A stretch of DNA of 38,344 nt from CAZISM01 sp964541895 (GCA_964541895.1 CAZISM010000048.1:1-38344), one strand, 5' to 3'. Shown: positions 14,555-23,408, numbered from the stretch's first letter. Translations and numbers: made by a program. The notes: generated from the sequence alone by a model not told the origin.

Positions 14555-16375
14555 ATGTCCCAACAACACCCCAACAGGAGAGTGTTTTTGAAACATTCCG
14601 CCGTCACCGTATTGGCGACCGGTTTTGGCGTCAGCAGGAACGGGGAAGCGCAGGCCCAGGACGGAAACACCGCTCAAGCCGCCAGCAGCATATATTTGCG
14701 TCTGGTTGAGGCCAATGATGCGCTCGTACCGCAGATGATCAAATCGCCGCAACAATCCTCTCTCTCGCCAAGGCTGCGCTTTTTTTCAGCACGAGGTACG
14801 GCCTATCGCATTCAATCCCTGGCCGCGGCCCTGTGTGCGCCCGAATCACGATACCGGAATTCAGAGCAAGTCATCGCGCAACTCGAAACCGATACAACAT
14901 CTTTGCTGTCGGCTCAATATCCTGACGGTACGATCGATTCCGGCAACCTGCAGTCGCCTCCGGACACCGCGTTTGTGGTCGAGCCCCTGTGCGCCACCCT
15001 GGCCGTCTTGAGAGCCAACGACTCCACGCAACTCGGTACCCTCAAAAGCGATCTGGAGAAATTCATTTTAGCCGCTGGCGAAGCCTTGACAACGGGCGGG
15101 GTGCATACTCCCAATCACCGCTGGGGCGTGTGCGCGGCCCTGGCGCGAATTCATGCCTTGTATCCGAACGCTAAATACGTGGCTCGTATCGACGAATGGC
15201 TCAGCGAGGGCATCGATATCGATGCCGATGGCCTGTACTCGGAACGGAGCACCGGCAACTATGAGGTGGTCAGCGACAACTGGTTTATCACTCTTGCGAA
15301 AATCCTGGGTCGCGACAAACTATTGGAACCGGCAAGAAAAAACCTGGACATGATGTTATATTACGTTCAGCCGAACGGAGAGATCGAGTCCATCGCCTCG
15401 CGGCGGCAGGACCACGATCGTCATAATCTTATTTATGACAGTCGGCACATTCCGGACAACTTTCATCTGGCCTATCGTTACCTGGCGATTCACGACAAGA
15501 ATGGGGCGTTTGCGGCGATGACCCGCTACATTGAAGAAAAAGCCGGCAAGCGTCTGGCCGTCAATTTAGGATATTTTCTGGAAGAGCCCCTGCTGAAACA
15601 GGACTTGCCTCCGGATCAGCCGTTGCCGACCAACTATGCCAGGTTTTTCTCACAGGCCGGCGTTGTCCGCATTCGTCGCCAAGAGATCAGCGCGACCGTG
15701 TACGGCGGCTCTGACTGGCCGCTCGGTGTAGCCTCTGGTTTGGCCAGCAATCCCACCTTTTTTACGTTTCGCAAAGGCAAGGCCATACTGGAATCGGTGC
15801 GCATGACACCCGCCTTTTTTTCCAAAGGTTATTTTCGCAGCACCGGCGTCAAAGTTGAGGGCAACCGCTATGTGTTACATCAGCAACTGGAAGTGCCCTA
15901 CTATCAACCTTTGCCGAAAAAAAAGCGACGCGCGGACGGCGATTACAAACTGACACCGGCCGAAGACCGCTTTTGGAGCAAGATGGATTTTCCCCACCGT
16001 CCCAAGAGCAACATCAAGCGCCTGCAGCAGGAAGTGACCATCACCGAGAATAACGGCCGGTTCGAGCTGGAGCTGAACATTTACGGTCATGATAATGTGC
16101 CGGTGACGCTGGAACTTTGCTTCCGCCGCGGCGGCGAGCTCACCGGAGCGACCGCAAGCCCGGATTCAAAAGACGACTACTTTTTGGAAAAGGGAACCGG
16201 ACAATACAAAGTCGGGGACGATGTCATTGAATTCGGTCCGGGACAGGCCGATCATCAGTGGACCCCGCAAATGACAGCTCGCTATGGCGAGCAGCAAAGC
16301 AGCGCATTGGCAGAGGGCCTGCGCGTCTATATCACCGCCATGACGCCGATCAAAAAAATAATTACGATCAGCTGA
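14555..16375 (+). CDS. Tat-exported protein of unknown function, probable carbohydrate-active (alpha/alpha toroid) enzyme
   Basis: 606 residues. It opens with a twin-arginine signal (NRRVFLKHSAVTVLATGFGV, Arg8-Arg9), so a folded, perhaps cofactor-bearing protein is exported to the periplasm. An AGGA lies 7 nt before the ATG. The first 330 residues or so are helical with tandem-like segments (HRWGVCAALARIHALYP, YEVVSDNWFITLAKILG, HNLIYDSRHIPDNFHLAYR), compatible with an (alpha/alpha)6 barrel like those of heparinases and alginate lyases. The C-terminal 250 residues are beta-rich, as expected of the beta-sandwich domain in such lyases. I cannot assign it to a named family, and no catalytic residues can be claimed. 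The downstream GH63-like hydrolase and sodium:solute symporter, on the same strand after an inserted antisense fragment, suggest work on an oligosaccharide, perhaps a uronic-acid polymer. Confidence 0.7.
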   Translation: MSQQHPNRRVFLKHSAVTVLATGFGVSRNGEAQAQDGNTAQAASSIYLRLVEANDALVPQMIKSPQQSSLSPRLRFFSARGTAYRIQSLAAALCAPESRYRNSEQVIAQLETDTTSLLSAQYPDGTIDSGNLQSPPDTAFVVEPLCATLAVLRANDSTQLGTLKSDLEKFILAAGEALTTGGVHTPNHRWGVCAALARIHALYPNAKYVARIDEWLSEGIDIDADGLYSERSTGNYEVVSDNWFITLAKILGRDKLLEPARKNLDMMLYYVQPNGEIESIASRRQDHDRHNLIYDSRHIPDNFHLAYRYLAIHDKNGAFAAMTRYIEEKAGKRLAVNLGYFLEEPLLKQDLPPDQPLPTNYARFFSQAGVVRIRRQEISATVYGGSDWPLGVASGLASNPTFFTFRKGKAILESVRMTPAFFSKGYFRSTGVKVEGNRYVLHQQLEVPYYQPLPKKKRRADGDYKLTPAEDRFWSKMDFPHRPKSNIKRLQQEVTITENNGRFELELNIYGHDNVPVTLELCFRRGGELTGATASPDSKDDYFLEKGTGQYKVGDDVIEFGPGQADHQWTPQMTARYGEQQSSALAEGLRVYITAMTPIKKIITIS

Positions 16376-16426
16376 TTGATCTTATCATCTTAACATGATA
16401 GTGAATTCATAATTCATTTAGAATGT

Positions 16427-17365
16427 TTAGTATCTTATCAGTTGATTTTTTCCCATTTCTGGCAAAATATTGTAACAATTAGCCGCAGTTAACTCTGGTA
16501 TAAGGAACATTTCTTTAAGCTTCAGCCCAGCAGCGATTACTCGTTTACCAAGATGGGTCAAATAATAGCGATAGCAATTTGAAGCTTTGCGAATGATTCC
16601 AAGCACTCTCAAGCGATTTAGTAAACGTGAGATTTGTGAACAGGTCATATCCGCCAAGTATTTTTTTAAATTTTTGTTTTGAAAGCCTCGAATACAGAAT
16701 TCACCACGAGAAATCGTTAAAATAAATTTAAGGTCTTTCGAATCAAAAAAGTTTAATCCAGAGTAGTTGCGTCCATTTTCTTTAACGGAATGACTTGTTC
16801 GATTTAAATCGTGACGACCTCTTTCGTCAGTTTCGAATGCAGAGATTAATTCCAAATAGCGTCGATTACTCGCGTTCAAACATTTGACTAAAGGCGCCAG
16901 ACTGTATATGTTTTTTTTCATCGAAGTCATTCTTATATCCTGGCTGCCATCGCGATGTTCTACCGTACGGTAGTGCTGAAAAAAGTTAACCTTATTCACC
17001 GTTGTTTCAATACGAAGTACCTGGCGAAACTTGTCATACATTTTAATAGATACGGCACCCATTTGGTGCCTGATACAAGTTCCTTCCAGGCGAACATTAT
17101 CGCGATTACCCATTTCGCCTTGGTATTGTCCGACCAGTTTTCTACCAAGAAATGTGGCAATATGATCCGGCTTAACCGTGTGAATCGCAGTTTTTACCAA
17201 ATCTTCATATATTTCTTGCAATACTTTTTGCGTCTTGAAAATAATGTCGGTAGAGTATTCTGCCTGCATGATGCTCCAATGGTAGGACGTCTCTAATGCA
17301 TCTTGAACCGGACAAAATAAACGCCCATCAGCAGGAGCAGGCCGCCAGTCTGTGTTCGACCGATA
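16427..17365 (-). pseudogene. N-terminally truncated copy of a dispersed winged-helix hypothetical protein family
   Basis: The first ATG is at 17269, but the frame stays open upstream to a TGA at 17366-17368. The codons before that ATG read LFCPVQDALETSYHWSI, which belongs to the same family (relatives have a YCPV...SYHWSxxQxEYxTDI block). There is no start codon in the extension, and full-length relatives I recall are about 450-500 residues. So roughly the N-terminal 200 residues are lost. The remaining part has the core GRKLVGQYQGEMGNR, VSIKMYDKFRQVLRIETT and a winged-helix-like tail (SQISRLLNRLRVLGIIRK, YYLTHLGKRVIAAGLKL). The fragment is visibly more AT-rich than its neighbours and lies antisense between two carbohydrate genes, which suggests recent acquisition. 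Family function is unknown; its frequent presence in several copies suggests mobility, which is inference from memory. Confidence 0.65.
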
Positions 17366-17462
17366 TCATATCCAGGAGGCGATTGGTATGCCACCGGTCA
17401 CAAACGGTCCACGTCCGCCATACCGGATTACTGCTCGAGGAAGGTATAGCCAAAGGAGTGGC

Positions 17463-18977
17463 ATGTCACAATCGTTTAAGCGAACCTATAACCCCAGCCG
17501 ATTCTTCAGAGAAAACACGTTCCGCTACCAACCCAGGGAATCGGCTGCACTGACGACCTTTGACCGCTGCAGGGACAGGCTGCCGGTTCCGCTGTGGGAA
17601 AATCATTCGGCGGTCATCGATTGCTACTGGAAGACCTGGGAGCTGGCGTTCGGTCATCTCCGTCAGCCCACCGACGAGAACGGCTTTATCGCCAATTATA
17701 TTGACACCGCGTATAACGACAACCTGTTCATGTGGGATTCGGTTTTCATTCTGATGTTTGCCCGCTATGCCGATCATCTCTTTAGCTTTCAACGCACGCT
17801 CGATAATTTCTATGCCAAGCAACACCCGGACGGATTTATATGCCGTGAGATTCGCGGCGCGACCGGTCACGACTGTTTTCAGCGATTCGATCCGACCGCG
17901 ACCGGGCCCAACCTGCTGGCCTGGTCAGAATGGACCTATTTCCAGAATTTTCATGATCTCGATCGCCTGACCCGGGTGTTCCCGGTACTGATCGCCTATC
18001 ATCAATGGATGCGAGTCTATCGCACCTGGCCCAGCGGCGGCTATTGGGCGTCCGGTTGGGCCTGCGGCATGGATAATCAGCCGCGCATTGATAAAAAATA
18101 CAATGTCCTGTTCGGCCACGGACATGTAACCTGGATCGACACCTGCCTGCAACAGCTCCTCTCGGCGCGGCTCATCTTGCAGATGGCAGCGGTGATTGGG
18201 CGTTCAGCCGATGTGGCAGATTTCCTGCAAGAAATCGAACACCTATCCGCGCTGGTCAACACCACCATGTGGGACAACGATAACGCGTTTTACTGTGACG
18301 TGCAAGCGAACGGCACCTTGTCCAATGTCAAAACCATCGGCGCGTTTTGGGCCCTGCTGGCGGATGTTATCCCTCCGGAGCGTATGGCCGGATTCATCGC
18401 CCATCTGGATAATACAGCCGAGTTTGCGCGGCCGCATCGCATTCCTTCCCTGTCTGCGGATCATCCCATGTATCGCCGCCGCGGCTCTTATTGGTTGGGC
18501 GGCGTTTGGGCGCCTACCAACTATATGGTGTGCAAAGGACTCAATCATACGGGCCGGCATGATCTGGCGTTCACCATTGCCATGAACCACGTGGTCCATG
18601 TAGCAGCCATTTTCGAACAAACCGGAACCTTGTGGGAGAATTATGCTCCTGAAACGATGGAACCGGGTATGCCGGCCAAGAAAGACTTTGTCGGCTGGAC
18701 CGGATTAACGCCGGTTGCTTTGCTGTTTGAAAATATTTTTGGTCTCAGGCCCATGGTGCCGGAAAATACATTGATCTGGGATATCCGCCTTTTGGAACGA
18801 CACGGCGTAAAACACTATCCCTTTGGCCGCAACGGCGTTCTGAATCTGATGTGTGATCAACGCGAGACCTGTGAGGAAGAGCCTCGCCTCACCGTTCACA
18901 CTACTGTTCCGTTGACGATCGAAATCCAATGGCATGGCGGCCAGCGTCGATTCCGGTTCGAGGCCGGCGGAAAATAG
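17463..18977 (+). CDS. GH63/MGH1-like glycoside hydrolase, cytoplasmic
   Basis: A 504-residue (alpha/alpha)6-barrel hydrolase of the trehalase/GH63/mannosylglycerate-hydrolase (MGH1-like) group. The frame is open from 17352, but the ATG at 17463 has AAGGAG 5 nt upstream and is preferred. The N-terminal MSQSFKRTYNPSRF is not a signal peptide, so the enzyme is intracellular. Characteristic blocks are NDNLFMWDSVFILMFARYA, WASGWACGMDNQPRI (Asp204, probable general acid) and GTLWENYAPE (Glu392, probable base), together with RRRGSYWLGGVWAPTNYMV. It would hydrolyse an alpha-linked disaccharide or oligosaccharide imported by the symporter encoded next on the same strand. The exact substrate is open. 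Confidence 0.86.
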   Translation: MSQSFKRTYNPSRFFRENTFRYQPRESAALTTFDRCRDRLPVPLWENHSAVIDCYWKTWELAFGHLRQPTDENGFIANYIDTAYNDNLFMWDSVFILMFARYADHLFSFQRTLDNFYAKQHPDGFICREIRGATGHDCFQRFDPTATGPNLLAWSEWTYFQNFHDLDRLTRVFPVLIAYHQWMRVYRTWPSGGYWASGWACGMDNQPRIDKKYNVLFGHGHVTWIDTCLQQLLSARLILQMAAVIGRSADVADFLQEIEHLSALVNTTMWDNDNAFYCDVQANGTLSNVKTIGAFWALLADVIPPERMAGFIAHLDNTAEFARPHRIPSLSADHPMYRRRGSYWLGGVWAPTNYMVCKGLNHTGRHDLAFTIAMNHVVHVAAIFEQTGTLWENYAPETMEPGMPAKKDFVGWTGLTPVALLFENIFGLRPMVPENTLIWDIRLLERHGVKHYPFGRNGVLNLMCDQRETCEEEPRLTVHTTVPLTIEIQWHGGQRRFRFEAGGK

Positions 18978-19045
18978 CCTTCCTCATGGTATCACATCAG
19001 GATCGTGCAGAAACACCAGAAACAGGTTTATAGGACGGAGGCAAA

Positions 19046-20560
19046 ATGAGTGTATTCGGTATCGACGGTTTGATTATTATTTTATACTTTCTCGGCATGC
19101 TGGGGATAGGGCTTTATTACCGAACGTCGGTTAAAACCTCACAGGACTATTTTCTTTCCGGAAAAAAATTTTCCTTTTGGGTTATCGGCATGTCCATCGT
19201 TGCAACCGATATTGGAGCCGTGGAATTTGTCGGTCTGGCCGGTCAAGCGTACCGCTTTGGTATTGTAGCCGGCAACTATGATTGGATCGGCTCGGTTCCG
19301 GCTATGATTCTCGCAGCCATGGTTTTTGTACCTTACTACTGGCGCGCCAGCGTCTATACCGTCCCCGAGTACCTTGGGCGTCGGTTCAACAGTCAGGTAC
19401 AGACCGTCATGGCGATTGTGTGGTTGCTGGCTTTGTCGTTCAATCTCGGCATCATGCTCTGGGTGACCGGAACGTTCCTTAATGAAATGTTTGGTTGGCC
19501 CATCATGGTATCGATCTTTCTTACCGTGCTTGTCGTCTGCTGTTATACCATCATCGGCGGTCTGGCGGCCGTAGTGATGACCGATGTCGTTCAACTCGTG
19601 CTCATGTTTATTGGCGGTGCGCTCATTCTGATCCTGGGGCTGCACAGGCTTGGTGGGTGGGACAACATGGTGGCCAAAGTGCAGAACATGGGCCCCAGGT
19701 TTAACGATCACTTTTCCCTGATCCATTCCGCGAACAGCGGTTCGCCGTATCCCTGGACCGGCATACTTTTTGGCTTGACCGCGGTGCTCTCTCCTGCCTA
19801 TTATATCGGCAGCCAGGCGATCGTGCAACGAGCTCTCGGTGCCAGGGACGAATGGCATGCCAAAGCCGGCGTTCTCTTCGGTGCCGGGCTGAAAATGCTC
19901 ATTCCGGTGCTGGTGGTTTTTCCCGGCCTTTTAGCGGTCGCCCTCTTTCCGGATGTACAAGACGGGGACCGTATTTATATGATCCTCATCAAAAATTTAT
20001 TGCCAACAGGGCTTTTAGGACTCGTCGTAGCCGCCTTTTTCGCGGCCTTGATGTCCACCGTAGCGTCGAGCATGCATTCAGCGGCCACGATCTGGAGCAA
20101 GGACATTTTTGAAAAATATATAAAAAAGAACGCCAGCGACCGGTACTATTTGAATGCAGGCCGTATGTTTACCGGAATTCTGTTTCTAATCGCAGTCGTC
20201 TCGGCACCCCTGAGTCAAAAGTTTCCTGGCATCTATGTCTACGTCCAGACGCTGAACTCTTTTTTTCAGGGGCCCGTGTTTGCGGTGCTGTTACTGGGCA
20301 TGTTCTGGAAGCGGACAACGCCGTGGGCCGGCTTTTTCGGACTGATTAGCGGCATCGCCATGGCGGGATCGATGTTTATTTTCAAATCGTTGCTCTTTAC
20401 CCTGCAGGATCCTTTTTTCTACATTGCATGGTGGAGCTTTGTCGGCTCCCTGATCATAACCATTGTCGTCAGTTTGTTCACCAAACCATTGGCTGATGAA
20501 AAGTTGCGTGGATTGGTCTATCGTCTGGAGGCCGGTGTAGATTCAAAACAGGCAAAATAA
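19046..20560 (+). CDS. Sodium:solute symporter (SSS family)
   Basis: A 504-residue membrane protein with about 13 hydrophobic segments, the usual size for sodium-sugar symporters. Typical SSS blocks are TSQDYFLSGKKFSFWVIG near the N-terminus, VYTVPEYLGRRFN, CCYTIIGGLAAVVMTDVVQ and AAFFAALMSTVASSMHSAAT. The last includes the family's Ser/Thr-rich sodium-site helix. A GGAGG ends 4 nt before the ATG. It follows the GH63-like gene by 68 nt and precedes a 69-residue membrane protein by 17 nt. The likely job is uptake of a sugar or oligosaccharide driven by sodium, which fits a Na+-type pyrophosphatase in the same genome. The substrate is not predictable. Confidence 0.92.
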   Translation: MSVFGIDGLIIILYFLGMLGIGLYYRTSVKTSQDYFLSGKKFSFWVIGMSIVATDIGAVEFVGLAGQAYRFGIVAGNYDWIGSVPAMILAAMVFVPYYWRASVYTVPEYLGRRFNSQVQTVMAIVWLLALSFNLGIMLWVTGTFLNEMFGWPIMVSIFLTVLVVCCYTIIGGLAAVVMTDVVQLVLMFIGGALILILGLHRLGGWDNMVAKVQNMGPRFNDHFSLIHSANSGSPYPWTGILFGLTAVLSPAYYIGSQAIVQRALGARDEWHAKAGVLFGAGLKMLIPVLVVFPGLLAVALFPDVQDGDRIYMILIKNLLPTGLLGLVVAAFFAALMSTVASSMHSAATIWSKDIFEKYIKKNASDRYYLNAGRMFTGILFLIAVVSAPLSQKFPGIYVYVQTLNSFFQGPVFAVLLLGMFWKRTTPWAGFFGLISGIAMAGSMFIFKSLLFTLQDPFFYIAWWSFVGSLIITIVVSLFTKPLADEKLRGLVYRLEAGVDSKQAK

Positions 20561-20577
20561 CTGAGGGAGGTGAAATC

Positions 20578-20787
20578 ATGTTGAATTTTAACTGGCTGGC
20601 GGACTTGCCGATGGACTGGGCCAGGCTGTTTGTCATCCTGTCTTTTGTTTTCTCTGCTGTCTTTGCACTCAGCTTAAAAAAGGAGTATATATATCGAGGG
20701 GCGGAAAACCGGAAGGTATGGCGCAATCTGAAACTGTGGGTGTTGCTCATCTCTGCAGCACAAATTGCCATCTACCTATATTTTTAA
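20578..20787 (+). CDS. Small two-helix membrane protein coupled to the symporter
   Basis: 69 residues with two hydrophobic helices (LFVILSFVFSAVFALSL and LKLWVLLISAAQIAIYLYF) joined by a basic loop (KKEYIYRGAENRKVWRN). The start has a very strong GGGAGGTGA site, and the gene begins 17 nt after the symporter stop, so it is almost certainly expressed with it. I do not recognise a named family. Small subunits accompany some other SSS transporters (the DUF997/YhdT protein beside PanF is one), so an accessory or stabilising subunit is a fair guess. Confidence 0.75.
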   Translation: MLNFNWLADLPMDWARLFVILSFVFSAVFALSLKKEYIYRGAENRKVWRNLKLWVLLISAAQIAIYLYF

Positions 20788-20811
20788 CAGGTTCCCGTGC
20801 AAGTGACATTG

Positions 20812-20914
20812 CCGAAACCACCTCTTTCCACAATCCACAGTGACGCAGGCTCTTTTCAACCACCGCCGGCCGACCTTTCTCGATATAACCGTTGATCTTT
20901 ATCTCCACACCACA
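20812..20914 (-). pseudogene. Remnant of a transposase C-terminus
   Basis: The minus strand reads CGVEIKINGYIEKG, then VVEKSLRHCGLWKE. This resembles the zinc-finger tail of transposases that end in a CPxCG-x-MKIIAFIE-x-IEKIL-x-HxGLW pattern. Only this tail survives, and flanking frames are broken. The assignment is by pattern memory and is tentative. Confidence 0.35.
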
Positions 20915-21245
20915 ATCCTTGCCTCGCCGTGAAACGCAGGCCGTTGTAAAAGATCGGGTATCGTTTCAGGCGTATACGGGCTGGTGAAGGGCCTCCCTTC
21001 TCAGGCATGTCCTGAAGGGCAATCATGGGTTTGCAGCAGTCCGGGCGCCTGAAATCCTGGCAGGTTTTACTGGCTGCTCAACCTTTTGCATGAGGACCGC
21101 GAGCAGTTCTTTGACTAGTGCGACGACGTGCATGCCGGCGCCTGAACCATCGCCATTCTAATCCGTTTGTTTCACTTGATCAAGATCGCAGGGCTGGTCC
21201 AAGAGTTAAAAACGTTGAACATGCCCGGCTTTGTCCGTCCGATGA
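20915..21245. other. Non-coding or decayed stretch
   Basis: No credible gene is seen on either strand. Short open frames here are interrupted, and none carries a recognisable domain with a ribosome-binding site. The stretch is probably debris linked to the transposase remnant. Confidence 0.5.
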
Positions 21246-21497
21246 GCGTGGCGGGCTGTCATCGGATGTGTCGCCGGTGGACTGTTGACGTTCATCGTCG
21301 CCCCGGCCATCGCACAGCAGAATGCGCCGCCGGCAGCAGGCGGATCGTCCACGAAAAACGATCCGGTTGTGGCAGCGGATCTGAAAAATTCCGGCGAGAA
21401 AAGCGCCCCCTCATCGGCGGCAAGAGTTTATTTTTCAGCCTTGAGGTTTCGTGGGGCAGCAGGCGGTATGACATCCCGCCCGTTATTCGATAATTGA
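21246..21497 (+). pseudogene. Fragment of an exported protein (signal-peptide-like)
   Basis: Plus-strand frame after the TGA at 21243-21245 reads AVIGCVAGGLLTFIVAPAIA followed by QQNAPPAAGGSSTKND, a plausible signal peptide with an Ala-x-Ala site and a low-complexity mature start. It has no ATG in frame; the upstream frame with ATGs is shifted by one nucleotide. The 3' end overlaps the end of the beta-helix gene on the other strand. It may be a frameshifted, truncated gene or a chance frame. Confidence 0.25.
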
Positions 21498-23260
21498 AAA
21501 GGCCCGAGATCAAATCCGCCGGAAAGGGGTCGCCCGTTTCCGTCATAATCCGTTTTTACATATGATCGCAAATTGATGCCTTCGGCAGCTCCGGCGCCGA
21601 CCTCCGGGCCGCTGGCCAGCAGATGAAAATCGTTGGTTGAAGCATCTGCAAATCCAGGCGCCGACGTGACCGGCATGGTTACTGAAATGCCCTCGCCCGT
21701 CGGAAGGGAAACCTTTCCAGCCGGATCATAAAAGAGATCATGATCCGAGTTGAACAAAGCTCCCTGATAGGTCTCGATGTTCAGGAACGCTTGTCCTGGT
21801 CGCGAGTAAAAAATGTTGTTTTTGAAAACGGCATTGGTGTTTCCGGTGATTCCAACCATGGGAACAGCCGGGCCGCCGATCTGGTAAAAAAGGTTATGGT
21901 ATAAAAACACACTGCGTGTGTGCCAGGCGAGAAAAATCCCGGCGTTCGGGCAGGTCCCATGCTGAAATATATTGTTATAAATATAAATATCGCTGATGTC
22001 CGTGTTATCTCCCGTGTAAATAAACTCCATGTTGCCGTCATGGAAATAGTTGTCATGGATATAAATATATCGGGTATATTTTTCTCTGACCGAGCTTTCC
22101 TTTGATATAAATATTACTCCCCCGTGCGTGTCGCGGGCATAGGCGTTATGGAATTCATTCCAGCCTATGTCCGAATGCTCGGCGCTGCCGGCATAATTTT
22201 GATGCGTCTTGATATAAATATTGTGTTTGTAGGAATCATATCCCAGATGGTCGAAATAATTACCATAGATTTTAAAATTTTGCGAGTTGTCGACCATAAC
22301 CACCCCGGTCCATGCATCGGCGAGGAGATCTTTCATGTGATTCCCGATGACCCGATTATGGTCGCCCCAGACTCCAAAGGCCCCCCACCCAGTATTGTTT
22401 GTGGCAAACACGGACAATTTGCTGCACGTAAAGTAATTGTTTCGCCCATAGGGCGCATAATTGGCGCTCCAGATAACCCCTCTGTTGGCATTTCCGGCGT
22501 CAAGCAGCGGCGTTTCTCCCGGATAGGCGGCCAGTCCGTACCTTCTCTCGCTGGATCCGTATGGGCCGCGTAAGGCGACAAAAGCGTTGTCAACATCCAG
22601 AGCGGTATAGACTCCTCTCCTGACATAACAAATGTACGATTCAGCCGCGCCGCTTGGATTGCGCCCTGGATTGAATTTGAAAATGTCGCGAAAAGCGCCG
22701 CTGTTCCCGCCACGGGCGGTGTCGTACAAACCATTATAGTTATTGTTTCCATCCTGAACGGAAATGAAATATATCTTGCCGCTCATCACCCTGAACTCAA
22801 GAGCATTGGAAACAAGGTCGCCCACGGTGACGGTGATTGTCCCATCGCCGTCTCGGCAATTGCTGTTCAACCAGAACGTAATCCTCTCCAGCCCTCTGGC
22901 CGGGCCGATAACGCTCCATTCCGCATAATCCGAATCCATTGTCAGGCGGTTTTCGTTCACCGTGATATAACTATTCTCCCTGGTCTTGCCAAAATTCTTG
23001 CCCCATACCGTGATAGCTGCGCCTTTGGCTTGTGATCCTTCCCACCCTGTTTTGGGCCCCCAATTGAGGTCGGAGAAAAATAAAACCGGACCAGCTTTGC
23101 CGGCAGCAGCGCTCCATGTTTGCCAGGCAACCAACAAAACAAATAAAATCTGGTGGAAAATAATTTTCCCAAAACGGTGCAGGTGAAAATGGCAGGTCGT
23201 GCGATTTACAAAATAGTAATACGATTCGGCCCTGCGGCCTTTTCTGTCCATGGCTGCCAT
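21428..23260 (-). CDS. Secreted right-handed parallel beta-helix protein
   Basis: About 610 residues from the ATG at 23260, which has a GGAG 11 nt upstream; a TTG at 23281 is less likely. A signal segment (IIFHQILFVLLVAWQTWSAA) follows a basic, rather long N-region. Residues ~55-160 look like an IPT/TIG-type beta-sandwich. Then come repeated beta-helix turns: KIYGNYFDHLG, YIYIHDNYFHDG, DIYIYNNIFQHG, VFLYHNLFYQIGG, VFKNNIFYS. This is the fold of pectate lyases, chondroitinase B-like enzymes and many surface proteins. The C-terminus DVIPPAAPRNLKAEK looks like the linker and first strand of a fibronectin type III domain that is then missing, so the protein may be truncated. It is convergent to the symporter operon. 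Confidence 0.82.
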   Translation of the reverse strand: MAAMDRKGRRAESYYYFVNRTTCHFHLHRFGKIIFHQILFVLLVAWQTWSAAAGKAGPVLFFSDLNWGPKTGWEGSQAKGAAITVWGKNFGKTRENSYITVNENRLTMDSDYAEWSVIGPARGLERITFWLNSNCRDGDGTITVTVGDLVSNALEFRVMSGKIYFISVQDGNNNYNGLYDTARGGNSGAFRDIFKFNPGRNPSGAAESYICYVRRGVYTALDVDNAFVALRGPYGSSERRYGLAAYPGETPLLDAGNANRGVIWSANYAPYGRNNYFTCSKLSVFATNNTGWGAFGVWGDHNRVIGNHMKDLLADAWTGVVMVDNSQNFKIYGNYFDHLGYDSYKHNIYIKTHQNYAGSAEHSDIGWNEFHNAYARDTHGGVIFISKESSVREKYTRYIYIHDNYFHDGNMEFIYTGDNTDISDIYIYNNIFQHGTCPNAGIFLAWHTRSVFLYHNLFYQIGGPAVPMVGITGNTNAVFKNNIFYSRPGQAFLNIETYQGALFNSDHDLFYDPAGKVSLPTGEGISVTMPVTSAPGFADASTNDFHLLASGPEVGAGAAEGINLRSYVKTDYDGNGRPLSGGFDLGPFQLSNNGRDVIPPAAPRNLKAEK

Positions 23261-23310
23261 GATAATTTTTTCTCCAGTCAATTATTAAAATCGCATTTAC
23301 AAAATTCGCT

Positions 23311-23408
23311 GGCCACGAAAGCACAAGCACACGAAGGCATAGGTAATTAACTAATTGAAAATTAATCAGCTAAGCATCCGCTTTCGCGTGCTCTTGTTTT
23401 TAGTGGCA
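23311..23408. repeat. Imperfect inverted repeat of the ccacgaaggcacgaag type
   Basis: The left arm 23311-23340 (ggccacgaaagcacaagc...) and right arm 23374-23408 (ctttcgcgtgctcttgt...tagtggc) are complementary over about 30 nt with several mismatches. An AT-rich 33-nt centre separates them. Similar 'gccacgaagacacgaaggc' motifs are dispersed between genes in many environmental genomes. It lies just upstream of the beta-helix gene. It may be a REP- or MITE-like element. Confidence 0.5.

Noticed and set aside
17352..17462. Upstream ATG for the GH63-like enzyme
   Set aside because: The ATG at 17463 has AAGGAG at ideal spacing; the extension overlaps the truncated antisense gene and is not conserved-looking.
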